Assembly: GCA_030604735.1 (NCBI GenBank)
Contig: JAUVVG010000035.1
Coordinates: 1-39,331, forward strand
Length of the DNA: 39,331 nucleotides
Direction of reading: 5' to 3'
Origin: Azoarcus sp.
GTDB lineage: Bacteria; Pseudomonadota; Gammaproteobacteria; Burkholderiales; Rhodocyclaceae
Shown here: one piece after another, positions 15,848 through 24,391 of the stretch
Position numbering within the stretch: position 1 is the stretch's first letter
Layout: every line of letters starts with the position of its first letter
The notes under the pieces: generated by a model
Told to the model about the DNA's origin: nothing
Seen by the model: the letters and a program-made list of their open reading frames with translations, nothing else
Database searches by the model: none
Program-made: the position numbers and the translations under genes

Positions 15848-18054
15848 GTTCGAACCTGAAACGACTGCTCATCGGGGCCGTGGTCGCGGTCCTGTTCGGG
15901 GCCTATTTCGTCTTCGATCTGGGCCATTTCCTCAGTTTCGAGACGCTCAGGCAAGGTCAGGCCGAGTTCGCGCAGATGCGCGACGAGTCACCCTGGCTGG
16001 TGACCGGCGGCTTCTTTGTCTTGTACGTCGCGGTGACCGCCTTGTCGCTGCCGGGTGCCGCGGTGATGACGATCGCAGCCGGTGCCCTGTTCGGACTGCT
16101 GACCGGCGTGATCCTGGTCTCCTTCGCGTCAAGCATCGGCGCGACGCTGGCCTTTCTGGTGTCGCGCCACTTGTTGCGTGACTGGGTGCAGACCCGCTTC
16201 GCCGACAAACTCGGCGCGATCAATCGCGGCATCGAGCGTGAAGGCGGCTTCTACCTCTTCACCTTGCGTCTGGTGCCGCTGTTTCCGTTCTTTCTGATCA
16301 ACTTGGTGATGGGGCTGACGCCGATGCGCGCGCGCACCTTCTACTGGGTGAGCCAGCTCGGCATGCTCGCCGGCACGGTGGTCTACGTGAATGCCGGCAC
16401 GCAACTCGCGGCGATCGACTCACCCGCCGGCATCCTGTCACCGGCGCTGATCGTGTCGTTTGCACTGCTCGGCATCTTCCCGCTCATCGCGCGACGCATC
16501 GTCGAGGCGATCCGCAAGCGCCGGGTGTATCGTGGCTGGACCCGACCCGCGCGATTCGACCGGAATCTGGTCGTGATCGGCGGGGGCGCGGCTGGTCTGG
16601 TGAGCGCCTACATCGCGGCCGCGGTCAAGGCCAAGGTCACCCTCATCGAAGCGCACAAGATGGGCGGCGACTGCCTGAACACCGGCTGTGTGCCGAGCAA
16701 GGCGTTGATCCGAAGCGCCAAGCTGGCTCATCAGATCCGTCACGCCCATCTTTTCGGCCTCGAGGCCGGCGCCCCGGTGTTCAGTTTTCGCGAGATCATG
16801 GCACGCGTACGGGACAAGATCCGCGCGATCGAGCCGCATGACAGCGTGGCGCGCTATACCGGGCTCGGGGTCGAGGTGTTGAAGGGCTATGCCCGCATCG
16901 TCGATCCCTGGACGGTCGAGGTCACGCTCGATGACGGCGAGATCCGATGCTTGCGCACCCGCAGCATCATCGTCGCCACCGGCGCGAAGCCCAACGTGCC
17001 GCCGATCCCTGGGCTGGAACAGGTGGACTATCTGACCAGCGACACGGTGTGGGACGCACTTTCCACGCTCGACGCGCCACCTGCGCGCCTGGTGCTGGTC
17101 GGTGGCGGCCCGATCGGTTGCGAACTGGCCCAGGCGATGGCGCGGCTGGGTTCGAAGGTCACGCTGCTGCAACGAGGCAAGCGGTTGATGCCACGCGAAG
17201 ACGACGAGGTGTCCGAATTCGTCCGGCAGGCGCTGATCGCGTCCGGCGTCGAGGTACTCACCTCGCATGACATCCTGCGTTGTGAGCACGCTGGAGCAGG
17301 AACACATTCGCGTGAAGGTACGGGTGAAGACGAGCACCCCCGCATCGTGGTACGCGCAGCGGGCACGGGCAGCCAACAGGAACGACGCATCCCGTTCGAC
17401 GCCCTGCTGCTGGCGGTCGGGCGCGAAGCGCGGCTCGAAGGCTTCGGCTTACAGACACTCGGGATACCCACCTCAAGTACCGTCGATACCAACGGGTATC
17501 TGGAGACGATCTTCCCCAACATCTACGCCGCGGGCGACGTCGCCGGCCCCTACCAGTTCACCCACACCGCAGCACATATGGCCTGGTACGCCTCGGTCAA
17601 TGCCTTGTTCGGCACTTTCAAGCGCTTTCAGGTGGATTATTCGGTGATTCCCTGGACGACATTCATCGATCCGGAAGTCGCGCGGGTCGGGCTGAATGAG
17701 CGTGAGGCGCGCGAACACGGCATCCCATTCGAGGTCACCCGCTATGGCCTGGACGACCTGGACCGGGCGATCGCCGACAGTGCAGACCAGGGTTTCGTCA
17801 AGGTGCTGACGGTACCGGGCAAGGACCGCATCCTCGGAGTGACCATCGTCGCCGAGCATGCGGCCGAACTGCTCGCGGAATTCGTGCTGGCGATGAAGCA
17901 CGGTCTGGGCCTGAACAAGATCCTTGGCACCATCCACACCTACCCGACGATGTCCGAGGCCAACAAGTATGTCGCGGGCGAGTGGAAGCGGGCACATGCC
18001 CCACAGCGCGTTCTCGAATGGGTCGGCCGTTTCCATGCCTGGCGGCTGGGGTAA
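15844..18054 (+). CDS. TVP38/TMEM64 membrane domain fused to mercuric-reductase-like FAD oxidoreductase
   Basis: A 736-residue fusion. Residues 1 to about 230 form a TVP38/TMEM64 (DedA-like) membrane domain with the internal element FTLRLVPLFPFFLINLVMGLT. From residue 240 follows a pyridine-nucleotide-disulfide oxidoreductase: FAD motif VVIGGGAAG (about 243-251), redox-active C277-x4-C282 in GGDCLNTGCVPSKAL, NAD(P) motif LVGGGPIGCELAQ, and the C-terminal dimerisation part HTYPTMSEANKY. The vicinal C-terminal Cys pair and N-terminal metal-binding domain of true MerA are absent, so Hg(II) reduction is doubtful; a membrane-linked dithiol, quinone or metalloid reductase is more likely. GTG start overlaps the arsS stop (GTGA). 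Confidence 0.87.
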   Translation: MSSNLKRLLIGAVVAVLFGAYFVFDLGHFLSFETLRQGQAEFAQMRDESPWLVTGGFFVLYVAVTALSLPGAAVMTIAAGALFGLLTGVILVSFASSIGATLAFLVSRHLLRDWVQTRFADKLGAINRGIEREGGFYLFTLRLVPLFPFFLINLVMGLTPMRARTFYWVSQLGMLAGTVVYVNAGTQLAAIDSPAGILSPALIVSFALLGIFPLIARRIVEAIRKRRVYRGWTRPARFDRNLVVIGGGAAGLVSAYIAAAVKAKVTLIEAHKMGGDCLNTGCVPSKALIRSAKLAHQIRHAHLFGLEAGAPVFSFREIMARVRDKIRAIEPHDSVARYTGLGVEVLKGYARIVDPWTVEVTLDDGEIRCLRTRSIIVATGAKPNVPPIPGLEQVDYLTSDTVWDALSTLDAPPARLVLVGGGPIGCELAQAMARLGSKVTLLQRGKRLMPREDDEVSEFVRQALIASGVEVLTSHDILRCEHAGAGTHSREGTGEDEHPRIVVRAAGTGSQQERRIPFDALLLAVGREARLEGFGLQTLGIPTSSTVDTNGYLETIFPNIYAAGDVAGPYQFTHTAAHMAWYASVNALFGTFKRFQVDYSVIPWTTFIDPEVARVGLNEREAREHGIPFEVTRYGLDDLDRAIADSADQGFVKVLTVPGKDRILGVTIVAEHAAELLAEFVLAMKHGLGLNKILGTIHTYPTMSEANKYVAGEWKRAHAPQRVLEWVGRFHAWRLG

Positions 18055-18069
18055 GCCATCAGCCCGAGT

Positions 18070-19143
18070 TCACCCCCGCGCCGTCAGTGACGCCTGCAGG
18101 ACTTTTCTGAGGCCGCCGAACTTGCGCCGGTACTGGGCCGGCGTAAGCCTCACCTCGCGCTTGAACAGGCGATTGAAGAAACTGGCGTCCTCGTAACCGA
18201 GTTGCTCGGCGATCGCTTCGACCGGGTCCGGGGTGGATTCGAGCAATTGCTTCGCCTCCTCGATGCGTATGGTGTGTACGTAGGCCAGCGGCGACATTCC
18301 GGTCGCCTGCCTGAACCGGCGCGTCAGTGCGCGCTCGGACAAACCGACCAGGCGGGCCATCGCCGCGACCGGCGCCGGTTCCTCGTAGTGACTGGCCGCC
18401 CACAACTGGGCGCGAGTGATCAGCGCATCCTCGGTCTGGCGAGTCGCCGACAGGCGGGCATAGGGTTGCTGGCCGACCGCATGCCAGTCGATCAGGTAGA
18501 CCCTGGCCAGTTGCATCGCCGCTTCGACACCGGCGAAACGCGCGACCAGATAGAGCCCGAGGTCCTGCCAGGAGGTCCCGCCACCGGCCATGACCAGCCG
18601 CTGCCCTTCGCCGGCGGTCACCAGCGATCGATGTCGCTGCAGCTTGACCTCGGGATAGTGTGCCGACAGCGTGTCGCAATAAGCCCAGTGCGTGGTCGCC
18701 TCGTGACCGTCCAGCAACCCGGCATGCGCCATCAACAAGCCTCCCGAACAGGCTGCGCTGATGATCGTACCGGCGTCATGGCACCGACGAAGCCAGGCAC
18801 ATTCTCGATCGAAGCGCCCGCTCAGCGGCTCGCCCGGCGCGACGAACACCTCGGGTATGCAGACAACGTCGGGGAGTGAAGCCGCATCGAGCGCCCCATC
18901 GGGAACGACCATCACGCCATTGACCACACGTACTGGTAAGCCATCGACGGACAGCAATCTCGGCGAGAACAAGGCAGGCCCCGGCACGCCCTCGGTGACC
19001 ACGCCCCAGTCGCGCCCGGCGGAGTGAAAGAGGTCGAAAAGTCCGTAGGTCACCGAAGCGGTCACCTCCGGGCACACCAGCACGTCGACCCGCACCGGCA
19101 CCGTGCCGACATCCTGCAAACCCAATCGACCACGATCGCTCAT
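18070..19143 (-). CDS. GlxA-type AraC-family transcriptional regulator
   Basis: A 357-residue protein with an N-terminal DJ-1/PfpI-like domain (about 18-200; the nucleophile-elbow-like segment is ISAACSGGLLMAHAGLLDG) and a C-terminal AraC/XylS DNA-binding domain with two helix-turn-helix units (MARLVGLSERALTRRFRQAT, then IAEQLGYEDASFFNRLFKRE). This domain order is that of GlxA/FtrA/CdhR regulators, some of which control catabolism of carnitine, choline or glycine betaine. A GGGGGAG site lies 7 nt before the ATG. The regulator diverges from the TTC38-like gene, which is a candidate target, with a 207-nt spacer. Its ligand is unknown. Confidence 0.9.
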   Translation of the reverse strand: MSDRGRLGLQDVGTVPVRVDVLVCPEVTASVTYGLFDLFHSAGRDWGVVTEGVPGPALFSPRLLSVDGLPVRVVNGVMVVPDGALDAASLPDVVCIPEVFVAPGEPLSGRFDRECAWLRRCHDAGTIISAACSGGLLMAHAGLLDGHEATTHWAYCDTLSAHYPEVKLQRHRSLVTAGEGQRLVMAGGGTSWQDLGLYLVARFAGVEAAMQLARVYLIDWHAVGQQPYARLSATRQTEDALITRAQLWAASHYEEPAPVAAMARLVGLSERALTRRFRQATGMSPLAYVHTIRIEEAKQLLESTPDPVEAIAEQLGYEDASFFNRLFKREVRLTPAQYRRKFGGLRKVLQASLTARG

Positions 19144-19350
19144 GTTCAGGCTCCCCCTTCAGCGACTGGCATCTCCCGTCGCTTCCCGCTGCTCGCATGT
19201 TCGTTGGACGGACCCTTGTCGGTCCCACTTTCATCCTGGCCGAAACGTCCTGTTCATGTCCGAAACCGCTGCGGTCGATCGACATGACCCGCCTCAGGAT
19301 AGCCCCATCGGCATCCAGCCGTACTCACGATCAATCAGGAGGATAGACTT

Positions 19351-20757
19351 ATGTATCACTGCACGACAACCGATCATGCGGGCAACCCGGTCGAGTGCGC
19401 GAGCGACGCTTCGCTCGTCACCTATGCGCAGGCGCTCGAGGCATTCCACGCGTTCCATGGCGACCCGGTCGCGCTCATCGAAACCGCCCTCGCCAGCGAA
19501 CCGGACTTCGCCATGGGATGGCTGATGCACGGCTGGCTTCATGCGACGAGTACCGAACCGGGCGCACGTCCGACGTTACAGGATGACATCGCACGCGCCA
19601 TGCGATCACCGTGTGGCCCGCGTGAACGCGCCCATCTCGAGGCCTTGCGACAGTTCAACGAGGGTCATTGGACCCGCGCCGCCACGCATCTGGCGGCGAT
19701 CAATGATCGCTGGCCGAAGGACGCACTGGCCTTGCAGGCCGGCCACATCATCGATTTTCTGCGCGGCGACACGCCCAGCCTGTGCAGCCGTATCGCCGCC
19801 GTCCTGCCACACTGGCGCGAATCGGACCCGGGCTACGCCGCCGTACTGGGCATGCACGCGTTCGGACTCGAAGAGAATGGCGACTACCAATCCGCTGAGC
19901 GCGCCGCACGTGAATCGCTGGACCGTTCCCCGTTCAATGCCTGGTCACACCACGCGATGGCACATGTTCTGGAGATGCAGGGACGAAGCCGGGACGGGAT
20001 CGAATGGATGCGCAGCAGGCAGCCATTCTGGGCCGACGACAACTTTCTGGCGATCCACAACTACTGGCACCTGGCACTGTTCCATCTCGAAACGGGCGAC
20101 ATCGATGAAACGCTGGCGCTGTTCGACGGGCCGATCCACGGGAGCGGATCGAAGCTGATGGTAGACCTGGTGGACGCCTCGGCCATGCTGGCCCGCCTCC
20201 AGATCATTGGCATTCCGGTCGATGGCCGCTGGCGCGCTGTCGCCGACGCTTGGGCCGACAGCGCCCGTCCCGGGCATTACGCCTTCAACGACTTCCACAC
20301 CATGCTCGCCTGGCTGGGGGCGGGACGCGATGACGAGGCCGAGACATGGCTCAAAGCACAAGGCACGACAGGGTACGACCCGGACAGCGACCTAGACAGG
20401 GTGGCACGTGCCGTGGGCTTGCCGCTGCTCGACGCGTTGCATGCGGCCCATTATGGAGACCCGACACGGGCACTCACGTTGCTCGAGGCGGTCGAGCCGC
20501 ATGTTCGGAAGTTCGGCGGCAGTCATGCCCAGCGTGACCTCATCGAGTTGCTGCTGATCGACTTCGCGTTGCGGGCCGGTCAAAGCGAAAAGGCCCACCA
20601 TCGTCTGACCGCCCGGCTCGCGCGCAGGCCCGACGGCTTCATCAATCGGCAGTTGTCGGTCCGTGCCGCGGCACTGCAACCCCCAGGAACCGACTTCGGG
20701 CACCCACATCCGGCCACCCAGGTCGCTCCGATCACCGAGACGACGGGTTCGCACTAA
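19351..20757 (+). CDS. TTC38-like tetratricopeptide repeat protein
   Basis: A 468-residue protein, close in length to human TTC38 (about 469). The recognisable core is SHHAMAHVLEMQGRSRDGIEW, then NYWHLALFHLETGDIDETLALFD, alpha-helical repeats of the TPR type rich in conserved His and Trp. The N-terminus MYHCTTTDHAGNPVECAS has no signal peptide, so it should be cytoplasmic. AGGAGG lies 8 nt upstream of the ATG. Bacterial TTC38-like proteins have no established biochemical role that I know of; the invariant His/Trp residues have suggested an enzyme or ligand-binding function. It is divergent from the GlxA-type regulator. Confidence 0.8.
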   Translation: MYHCTTTDHAGNPVECASDASLVTYAQALEAFHAFHGDPVALIETALASEPDFAMGWLMHGWLHATSTEPGARPTLQDDIARAMRSPCGPRERAHLEALRQFNEGHWTRAATHLAAINDRWPKDALALQAGHIIDFLRGDTPSLCSRIAAVLPHWRESDPGYAAVLGMHAFGLEENGDYQSAERAARESLDRSPFNAWSHHAMAHVLEMQGRSRDGIEWMRSRQPFWADDNFLAIHNYWHLALFHLETGDIDETLALFDGPIHGSGSKLMVDLVDASAMLARLQIIGIPVDGRWRAVADAWADSARPGHYAFNDFHTMLAWLGAGRDDEAETWLKAQGTTGYDPDSDLDRVARAVGLPLLDALHAAHYGDPTRALTLLEAVEPHVRKFGGSHAQRDLIELLLIDFALRAGQSEKAHHRLTARLARRPDGFINRQLSVRAAALQPPGTDFGHPHPATQVAPITETTGSH

Positions 20758-20765
20758 GAGACCTC

Positions 20766-20838
20766 GCCCGATCGGGCCCGATGGTGCCATGGGTACCAAC
20801 CACTGGCGCGGCACCGGTGCGGCACGCCCCGGTGCCGC
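20766..20838. repeat. Two palindromic elements in the spacer before the coiled-coil gene
   Basis: The 185-nt gap holds a 12-bp perfect palindrome GCCCGATCGGGC (20766-20777) and, further on, a hairpin with 10-bp perfect arms GCGGCACCGG (20808-20817) and CCGGTGCCGC (20829-20838) around an 11-nt loop. Neither has a T-run. They could end the TPR transcript in a Rho-dependent way or serve as regulatory structures for the stress-protein gene. Confidence 0.5.
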
Positions 20839-20942
20839 CGGCGAACCAGCGCGGCCGGATGGAGTCGGACCTGTTCGGGCGTAACCGGATGCTGAGGCGC
20901 CGGTGCGTTCTTGCACTCGCCCCGAACTCTGGAGGACATACC

Positions 20943-21230
20943 ATGAGCGAGCGTGACGCATACATTGAAAAAATGAAGGCAAGGATCGATGAGTGGAATG
21001 CCGACATCGACAAACTGGAAGCCAGAGCCCGTGAGGCCGAGGCCGACATGAAAATCAAATATGAGCGGCAACTCTCGGAGATGCGCATGCACCGCGAACA
21101 GGCGCGTGAGAAGATACGTGAGATTCGCGAGTCCAGCGAGGAAGCCTGGGCGAGTATCAGGGTGGGCATGGAATCGGCCTGGAACAGCATGAGCAAGGCG
21201 TTTCGCGACGCTGCGGACAAGTTCAAGTAA
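20943..21230 (+). CDS. Coiled-coil stress protein, sll1863 family
   Basis: A 95-residue, highly charged, entirely helical protein with heptad-like spacing (IEKMKARIDEWNADIDKLEA, then AREAEADMKIKYERQLSEM) and a short C-terminal amphipathic part (WASIRVGMESAWNSMSKAF). The shape matches small stress proteins annotated elsewhere as the sll1863 family; the molecular role is not known. GGAGG is placed 7 nt before the ATG at 20943, and the in-frame codons upstream do not look coding. It lies 128 nt before the amidoligase gene on the same strand and may belong to the same transcription unit. Confidence 0.72.
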   Translation: MSERDAYIEKMKARIDEWNADIDKLEARAREAEADMKIKYERQLSEMRMHREQAREKIREIRESSEEAWASIRVGMESAWNSMSKAFRDAADKFK

Positions 21231-21358
21231 GGGGAATGCACTTTCTTCGCATGGACCAAAACCGTGCCTACCCCGTCGTCCGACCGCCGGGCACCATCGC
21301 GACAGCAGAAGTCGTGCCACGCGTCATGCCCGGCCTGTCATGACGAGGAGACTCGGCA

Positions 21359-22375
21359 ATGATCGATGTTAACCGCAAGCAGAAAACGCCCGCATTGAGG
21401 CGCCCCCCTTGGCTCACCAATGCGCAGGGAAACAGACGACGCATAGGCGTCGAGCTCGAGATCAGCGGGCTAGCACTCGATGTGCTCGCCGCGCATGTCG
21501 CGGACTTTTTCGGGCTGCGGGTGAAGTCCGCGGGACGTTACGAGCGTTTTCTCGAAGGAGATCCCGACGGTGACTGGGTCGTCGAACTCGACTTCGACTT
21601 GCTGAAGAAGCTCGGACGCGAGCCCCGCGTCGGGCATTCCGACGCCGCAGTCGACCTGGGCCGCGCCGCCGAGGATGTGCTGGCCTGGGCCGCCGAGTCG
21701 CTGGTGCCGCTGGAGATCGTCAGCCCACCGCTGCCGCTGGAACGACTGGACGAAATGGAAGCACTGATCGTGCGCTTGCGCGAGGCAGGCGCCAAGGGTA
21801 CGTCCGACAGCCCGATCAATGCCTTCGGGATGCAGTTCAACCCGGAACTGCCCAGCCTGGAACCCCGCTTGATCGCGGCCTCGCTCAAGGCCTTTCTGTG
21901 CCTGTACGACTGGCTCTTCGAGCGTGCAGACATCGACCTGTCTCGTCGGGTGACGAGCTATGTGAACCCGTTCCCGGCCGCCTATGTGAAGAAGGTCATC
22001 GCCACGGACTACTGGCCCGAACTGGCGCCACTGATAGACGATTATCTGGCAGACAACCCGACCCGCAACCGCGCGCTCGACATGCTGCCGCTGTTCATGT
22101 TTCTCGATGAGAACCGCGTGCGTGCGAAGGCGGACGATGCGCTGATCAAGGCCCGCCCGACCTTTCATTACCGCCTGCCCGATTGCGACATACATCTGCC
22201 GGAATGGGGACTGTACGTCGCCTGGAACGACTGGGTGGAAGTCGAACGCCTCGCGGCGGACGAGACCCGCCTTCAGGCTTGCTGCGCCGCTTACCTGAAC
22301 TATCTGGACAGCCCGCTGGAACGTCTTTTCGGCAACTGGGCCGCCTCGGTGGAGCATGAGTGGCTAGACCGGTAA
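21359..22375 (+). CDS. Amidoligase (glutamine-synthetase-fold carboxylate-amine ligase)
   Basis: A 338-residue protein of the amidoligase family. The N-terminal RRIGVELEISGL (about residues 27-38) with two Glu is the signature metal/ATP-binding strand of this glutamine-synthetase-like fold, and DWVVELDFDLL (about 72-82) supplies further acidic residues. The family is predicted to form amide or peptide bonds between a carboxylate and an amine at the cost of ATP. GAGGAG lies 8 nt before the ATG. The stop codon overlaps the start of a class I amidotransferase-like gene; this pairing recurs across bacteria. The substrate, whether a small peptide, cell-wall precursor or protein side chain, is unknown. 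Confidence 0.85.
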   Translation: MIDVNRKQKTPALRRPPWLTNAQGNRRRIGVELEISGLALDVLAAHVADFFGLRVKSAGRYERFLEGDPDGDWVVELDFDLLKKLGREPRVGHSDAAVDLGRAAEDVLAWAAESLVPLEIVSPPLPLERLDEMEALIVRLREAGAKGTSDSPINAFGMQFNPELPSLEPRLIAASLKAFLCLYDWLFERADIDLSRRVTSYVNPFPAAYVKKVIATDYWPELAPLIDDYLADNPTRNRALDMLPLFMFLDENRVRAKADDALIKARPTFHYRLPDCDIHLPEWGLYVAWNDWVEVERLAADETRLQACCAAYLNYLDSPLERLFGNWAASVEHEWLDR

Positions 22376-23064
22376 TCGCGATCACCGGACCGCGGCGGGG
22401 CGCTTTCGGCCCACGCTCGCTCGTGGCGCTCGCCGTTTTCCTTTACGGCGGACGTCCTATGCAATTGCGTCCGGGTGACGAGCAGCGACCGCTCGCCTAC
22501 CATGGGGTGGTGGTGACCGGTGGTCATGATGTCGAGCCGGTCCTGTATGCCGCCGAGCCCGAGGTCGAACCCAATTACGACAGCGCGCGCGATGCGCTGG
22601 AAACCGCGGTGATCCGCGACGCGCTCGCGCGGCGACTCCCCCTGCTTGGTATCTGCCGCGGTGCCCAGTTGCTCAACGTGTGCCGGGGCGGCACGCTGCA
22701 CCAGGAGCTGCGCTCAAGACGCCGGAAAACGTCCAACCGCTGGACGGTTCTGCCGCTCAAGACCCTGTGCGTGGCCGAAGACAAGCGCGCGGACGCCGAT
22801 GCCCCCCGGGTGTTGGCCTCCCTGCTCGGATCCGGCCGATCACGCATCAACAGCCTGCATAACCAGGGCATGGACCGAGTCGGCGACGGGCTCGTCGTCA
22901 CCGGGCGCGATCTGGACGACATCGTGCAGGCGGTCGAGGATCCGACCCAGGCGTTTCTGGTCGGCGTGCAGTGGCACCCCGAGTTCCTGCTCTATCTGAG
23001 CGGCCAGCGTGCCTTGTTTCGCGAGGTCGTGCGCTGTGCCAGAAGGTATGCCGAGCGCGGCTGA
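22360..23064 (+). CDS. Gamma-glutamyl hydrolase / class I glutamine amidotransferase-like protein (PuuD group)
   Basis: A 234-residue protein with the class I amidotransferase fold. The nucleophile is C99 in LGICRGAQLLN, and the catalytic His-Glu pair is H206 and E208 in QWHPEF. VVVTGGHDVEP supplies the oxyanion-type loop seen in PuuD, the gamma-glutamyl-GABA hydrolase. It begins at GTG 22360, inside the last codons of the amidoligase gene, with GGAG 5 nt upstream, so translation is coupled. It could hydrolyse a gamma-glutamyl amide made by the neighbouring ligase, or supply ammonia to it from glutamine. The protein is slightly shorter than E. coli PuuD (254). Confidence 0.87.
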   Translation: MARPVIAITGPRRGAFGPRSLVALAVFLYGGRPMQLRPGDEQRPLAYHGVVVTGGHDVEPVLYAAEPEVEPNYDSARDALETAVIRDALARRLPLLGICRGAQLLNVCRGGTLHQELRSRRRKTSNRWTVLPLKTLCVAEDKRADADAPRVLASLLGSGRSRINSLHNQGMDRVGDGLVVTGRDLDDIVQAVEDPTQAFLVGVQWHPEFLLYLSGQRALFREVVRCARRYAERG

Positions 23065-23089
23065 TAGCCTCTTCACCACCGATTCACAC

Positions 23090-23120
23090 GCTGTCAGCAT
23101 AAGGCAAATACAATGACAGC
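23090..23120 (+). promoter_or_regulatory. -10-like TACAAT inside an inverted repeat upstream of the patatin gene
   Basis: GCTGTCA (23090-23096) and TGACAGC (23114-23120) are perfect 7-bp arms around 17 nt that contain TACAAT (23109-23114), a five-of-six match to the -10 element. The best -35-like hexamer, TTCACA at 23083, is 20 nt away, longer than ideal. The layout suits a repressor or activator site laid over a promoter. Confidence 0.35.
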
Positions 23121-23238
23121 CGGATCCGGAACCCTGTCGCGTTAGCATTGACCAATTGGGCGCGGCGACAAACCGCAGGACCTGGCATCGCGGCTGCGAC
23201 TGCCGAATGAAACATAGCCAGAGAAAGCACCTGAACCT

Positions 23239-24312
23239 ATGACCGAGAAGAAGTCCACCAAGAAAACCATTGAACTCGCCCTGCAGGGTGGCGGCGCCCA
23301 TGGCGCGCTGACCTGGGGCGTGATAGATCGCCTGCTCGAAGAATCGCGACTCGTGATAGAGGGGGTAAGCGGAACGAGTGCGGGTGCGATGAATGCAGTC
23401 GTACTTGCCGACGGACTGGAGGCCGGCGGCGCAGAGGGCGCACGCCGTGCGCTTGAACGCTTCTGGAAGACGGTCAGCGAGGCCGCCATTGGCAGCCCCA
23501 TCCAGCGTGATCTTTGGTCGCGCATCAACGGTGACTGGGGCCTGGACAACTCGCCCAGCTATCTCTTCTTCGACCACCTGAGCCGGGTGTTCTCCCCCTA
23601 CGAGCTGAATCCGCTCAACCTCAACCCGCTGCGTGACCTCGTGACCGGAATCGTCGACTTCGACCGGGTCAACCGTTGCACGGCGATCAAGGTCTTCGTC
23701 ACCGCCACCAATGTACGCACCGGCCGCCCAAAGGTCTTTCGCCAGCCCGAGCTCAGTGTGGACGCGGTGATGGCTTCGGCCGCCCTGCCCCTGATGTTCC
23801 AGGCGGTGGAACTCGACGGCGAAGCCTACTGGGATGGCGGCTTCATGGGAAATCCGGCCCTTTTCCCGCTAGTCGATGAGTGCGATGCGCGCGACCTGGT
23901 GCTGGTGCAGATCAACCCCTTCGAGCGCCCCGAGCTTCCCCGCAGCGCACGCGACATCATCAACCGACTCAACGAGATCACTTTCAACGCCAGTCTGCTC
24001 AAGGAATTGCGCGCCATCATGCTGCTGCGCGACCTGATCGACGCCGAAGGCATGGAACAGGAACGCTACCGTGACATGCACCTGCACCGCATCCACGGCG
24101 ACGAGGTCCTGCTCGGGCTCAAGGCGTCGAGCAAGCTCAACGCCGAATGGACCTACCTGTGCCATCTGCGCGACCTCGGCCGGCAGTGTGCCGATTACTG
24201 GCTACGACAGCACTGGGATCACCTCGGCGAGCGCTCGACCTTCGATCTGGACTGGCTCCTTGAAGACAGCATCAAACCCGCCGGCAACATCAAGGGAGGC
24301 GCTGCCTGTTAG
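23239..24312 (+). CDS. Patatin-like phospholipase
   Basis: A 357-residue patatin-domain protein. The oxyanion loop GGGAHG is at residues 17-22, the nucleophile S47 is in GTSAG (45-49), and the catalytic Asp is D199 in DGGFMGNP. There is no signal peptide, so it acts in the cytoplasm or on the inner face of the membrane, as a lipid acyl hydrolase. The C-terminal 130 residues after the catalytic core are helical and charged (LLKELRAIMLLRDLID). The ATG has no strong ribosome binding site. A separate promoter-like element lies 120 nt upstream, so it is probably not part of the amidoligase unit. Confidence 0.9.
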   Translation: MTEKKSTKKTIELALQGGGAHGALTWGVIDRLLEESRLVIEGVSGTSAGAMNAVVLADGLEAGGAEGARRALERFWKTVSEAAIGSPIQRDLWSRINGDWGLDNSPSYLFFDHLSRVFSPYELNPLNLNPLRDLVTGIVDFDRVNRCTAIKVFVTATNVRTGRPKVFRQPELSVDAVMASAALPLMFQAVELDGEAYWDGGFMGNPALFPLVDECDARDLVLVQINPFERPELPRSARDIINRLNEITFNASLLKELRAIMLLRDLIDAEGMEQERYRDMHLHRIHGDEVLLGLKASSKLNAEWTYLCHLRDLGRQCADYWLRQHWDHLGERSTFDLDWLLEDSIKPAGNIKGGAAC

Positions 24313-24341
24313 GCCTGTTCGGAACCTCCTCACCTTCGCCA

Positions 24342-24347
24342 TATAAA
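24342..24347 (+). promoter_or_regulatory. Possible -10 element before the P-type ATPase gene
   Basis: TATAAA in an otherwise GC-rich 79-nt gap matches the -10 consensus at five of six positions. It lies 44 nt before the ATG at 24392. The hexamer 18 nt upstream, TTCGGA, is a poor -35 match, so a dedicated promoter is plausible but unproven. Confidence 0.35.
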
Positions 24348-24391
24348 CTGCTCCGGACCTGCACCACGCAATACAAACTTTGAACGAGATC

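Noticed and set aside
15844-18054. Calling the fusion a mercuric reductase (merA)
   Set aside because: The C-terminal vicinal Cys pair and N-terminal heavy-metal domain are missing and no merR, merT or merP is nearby.
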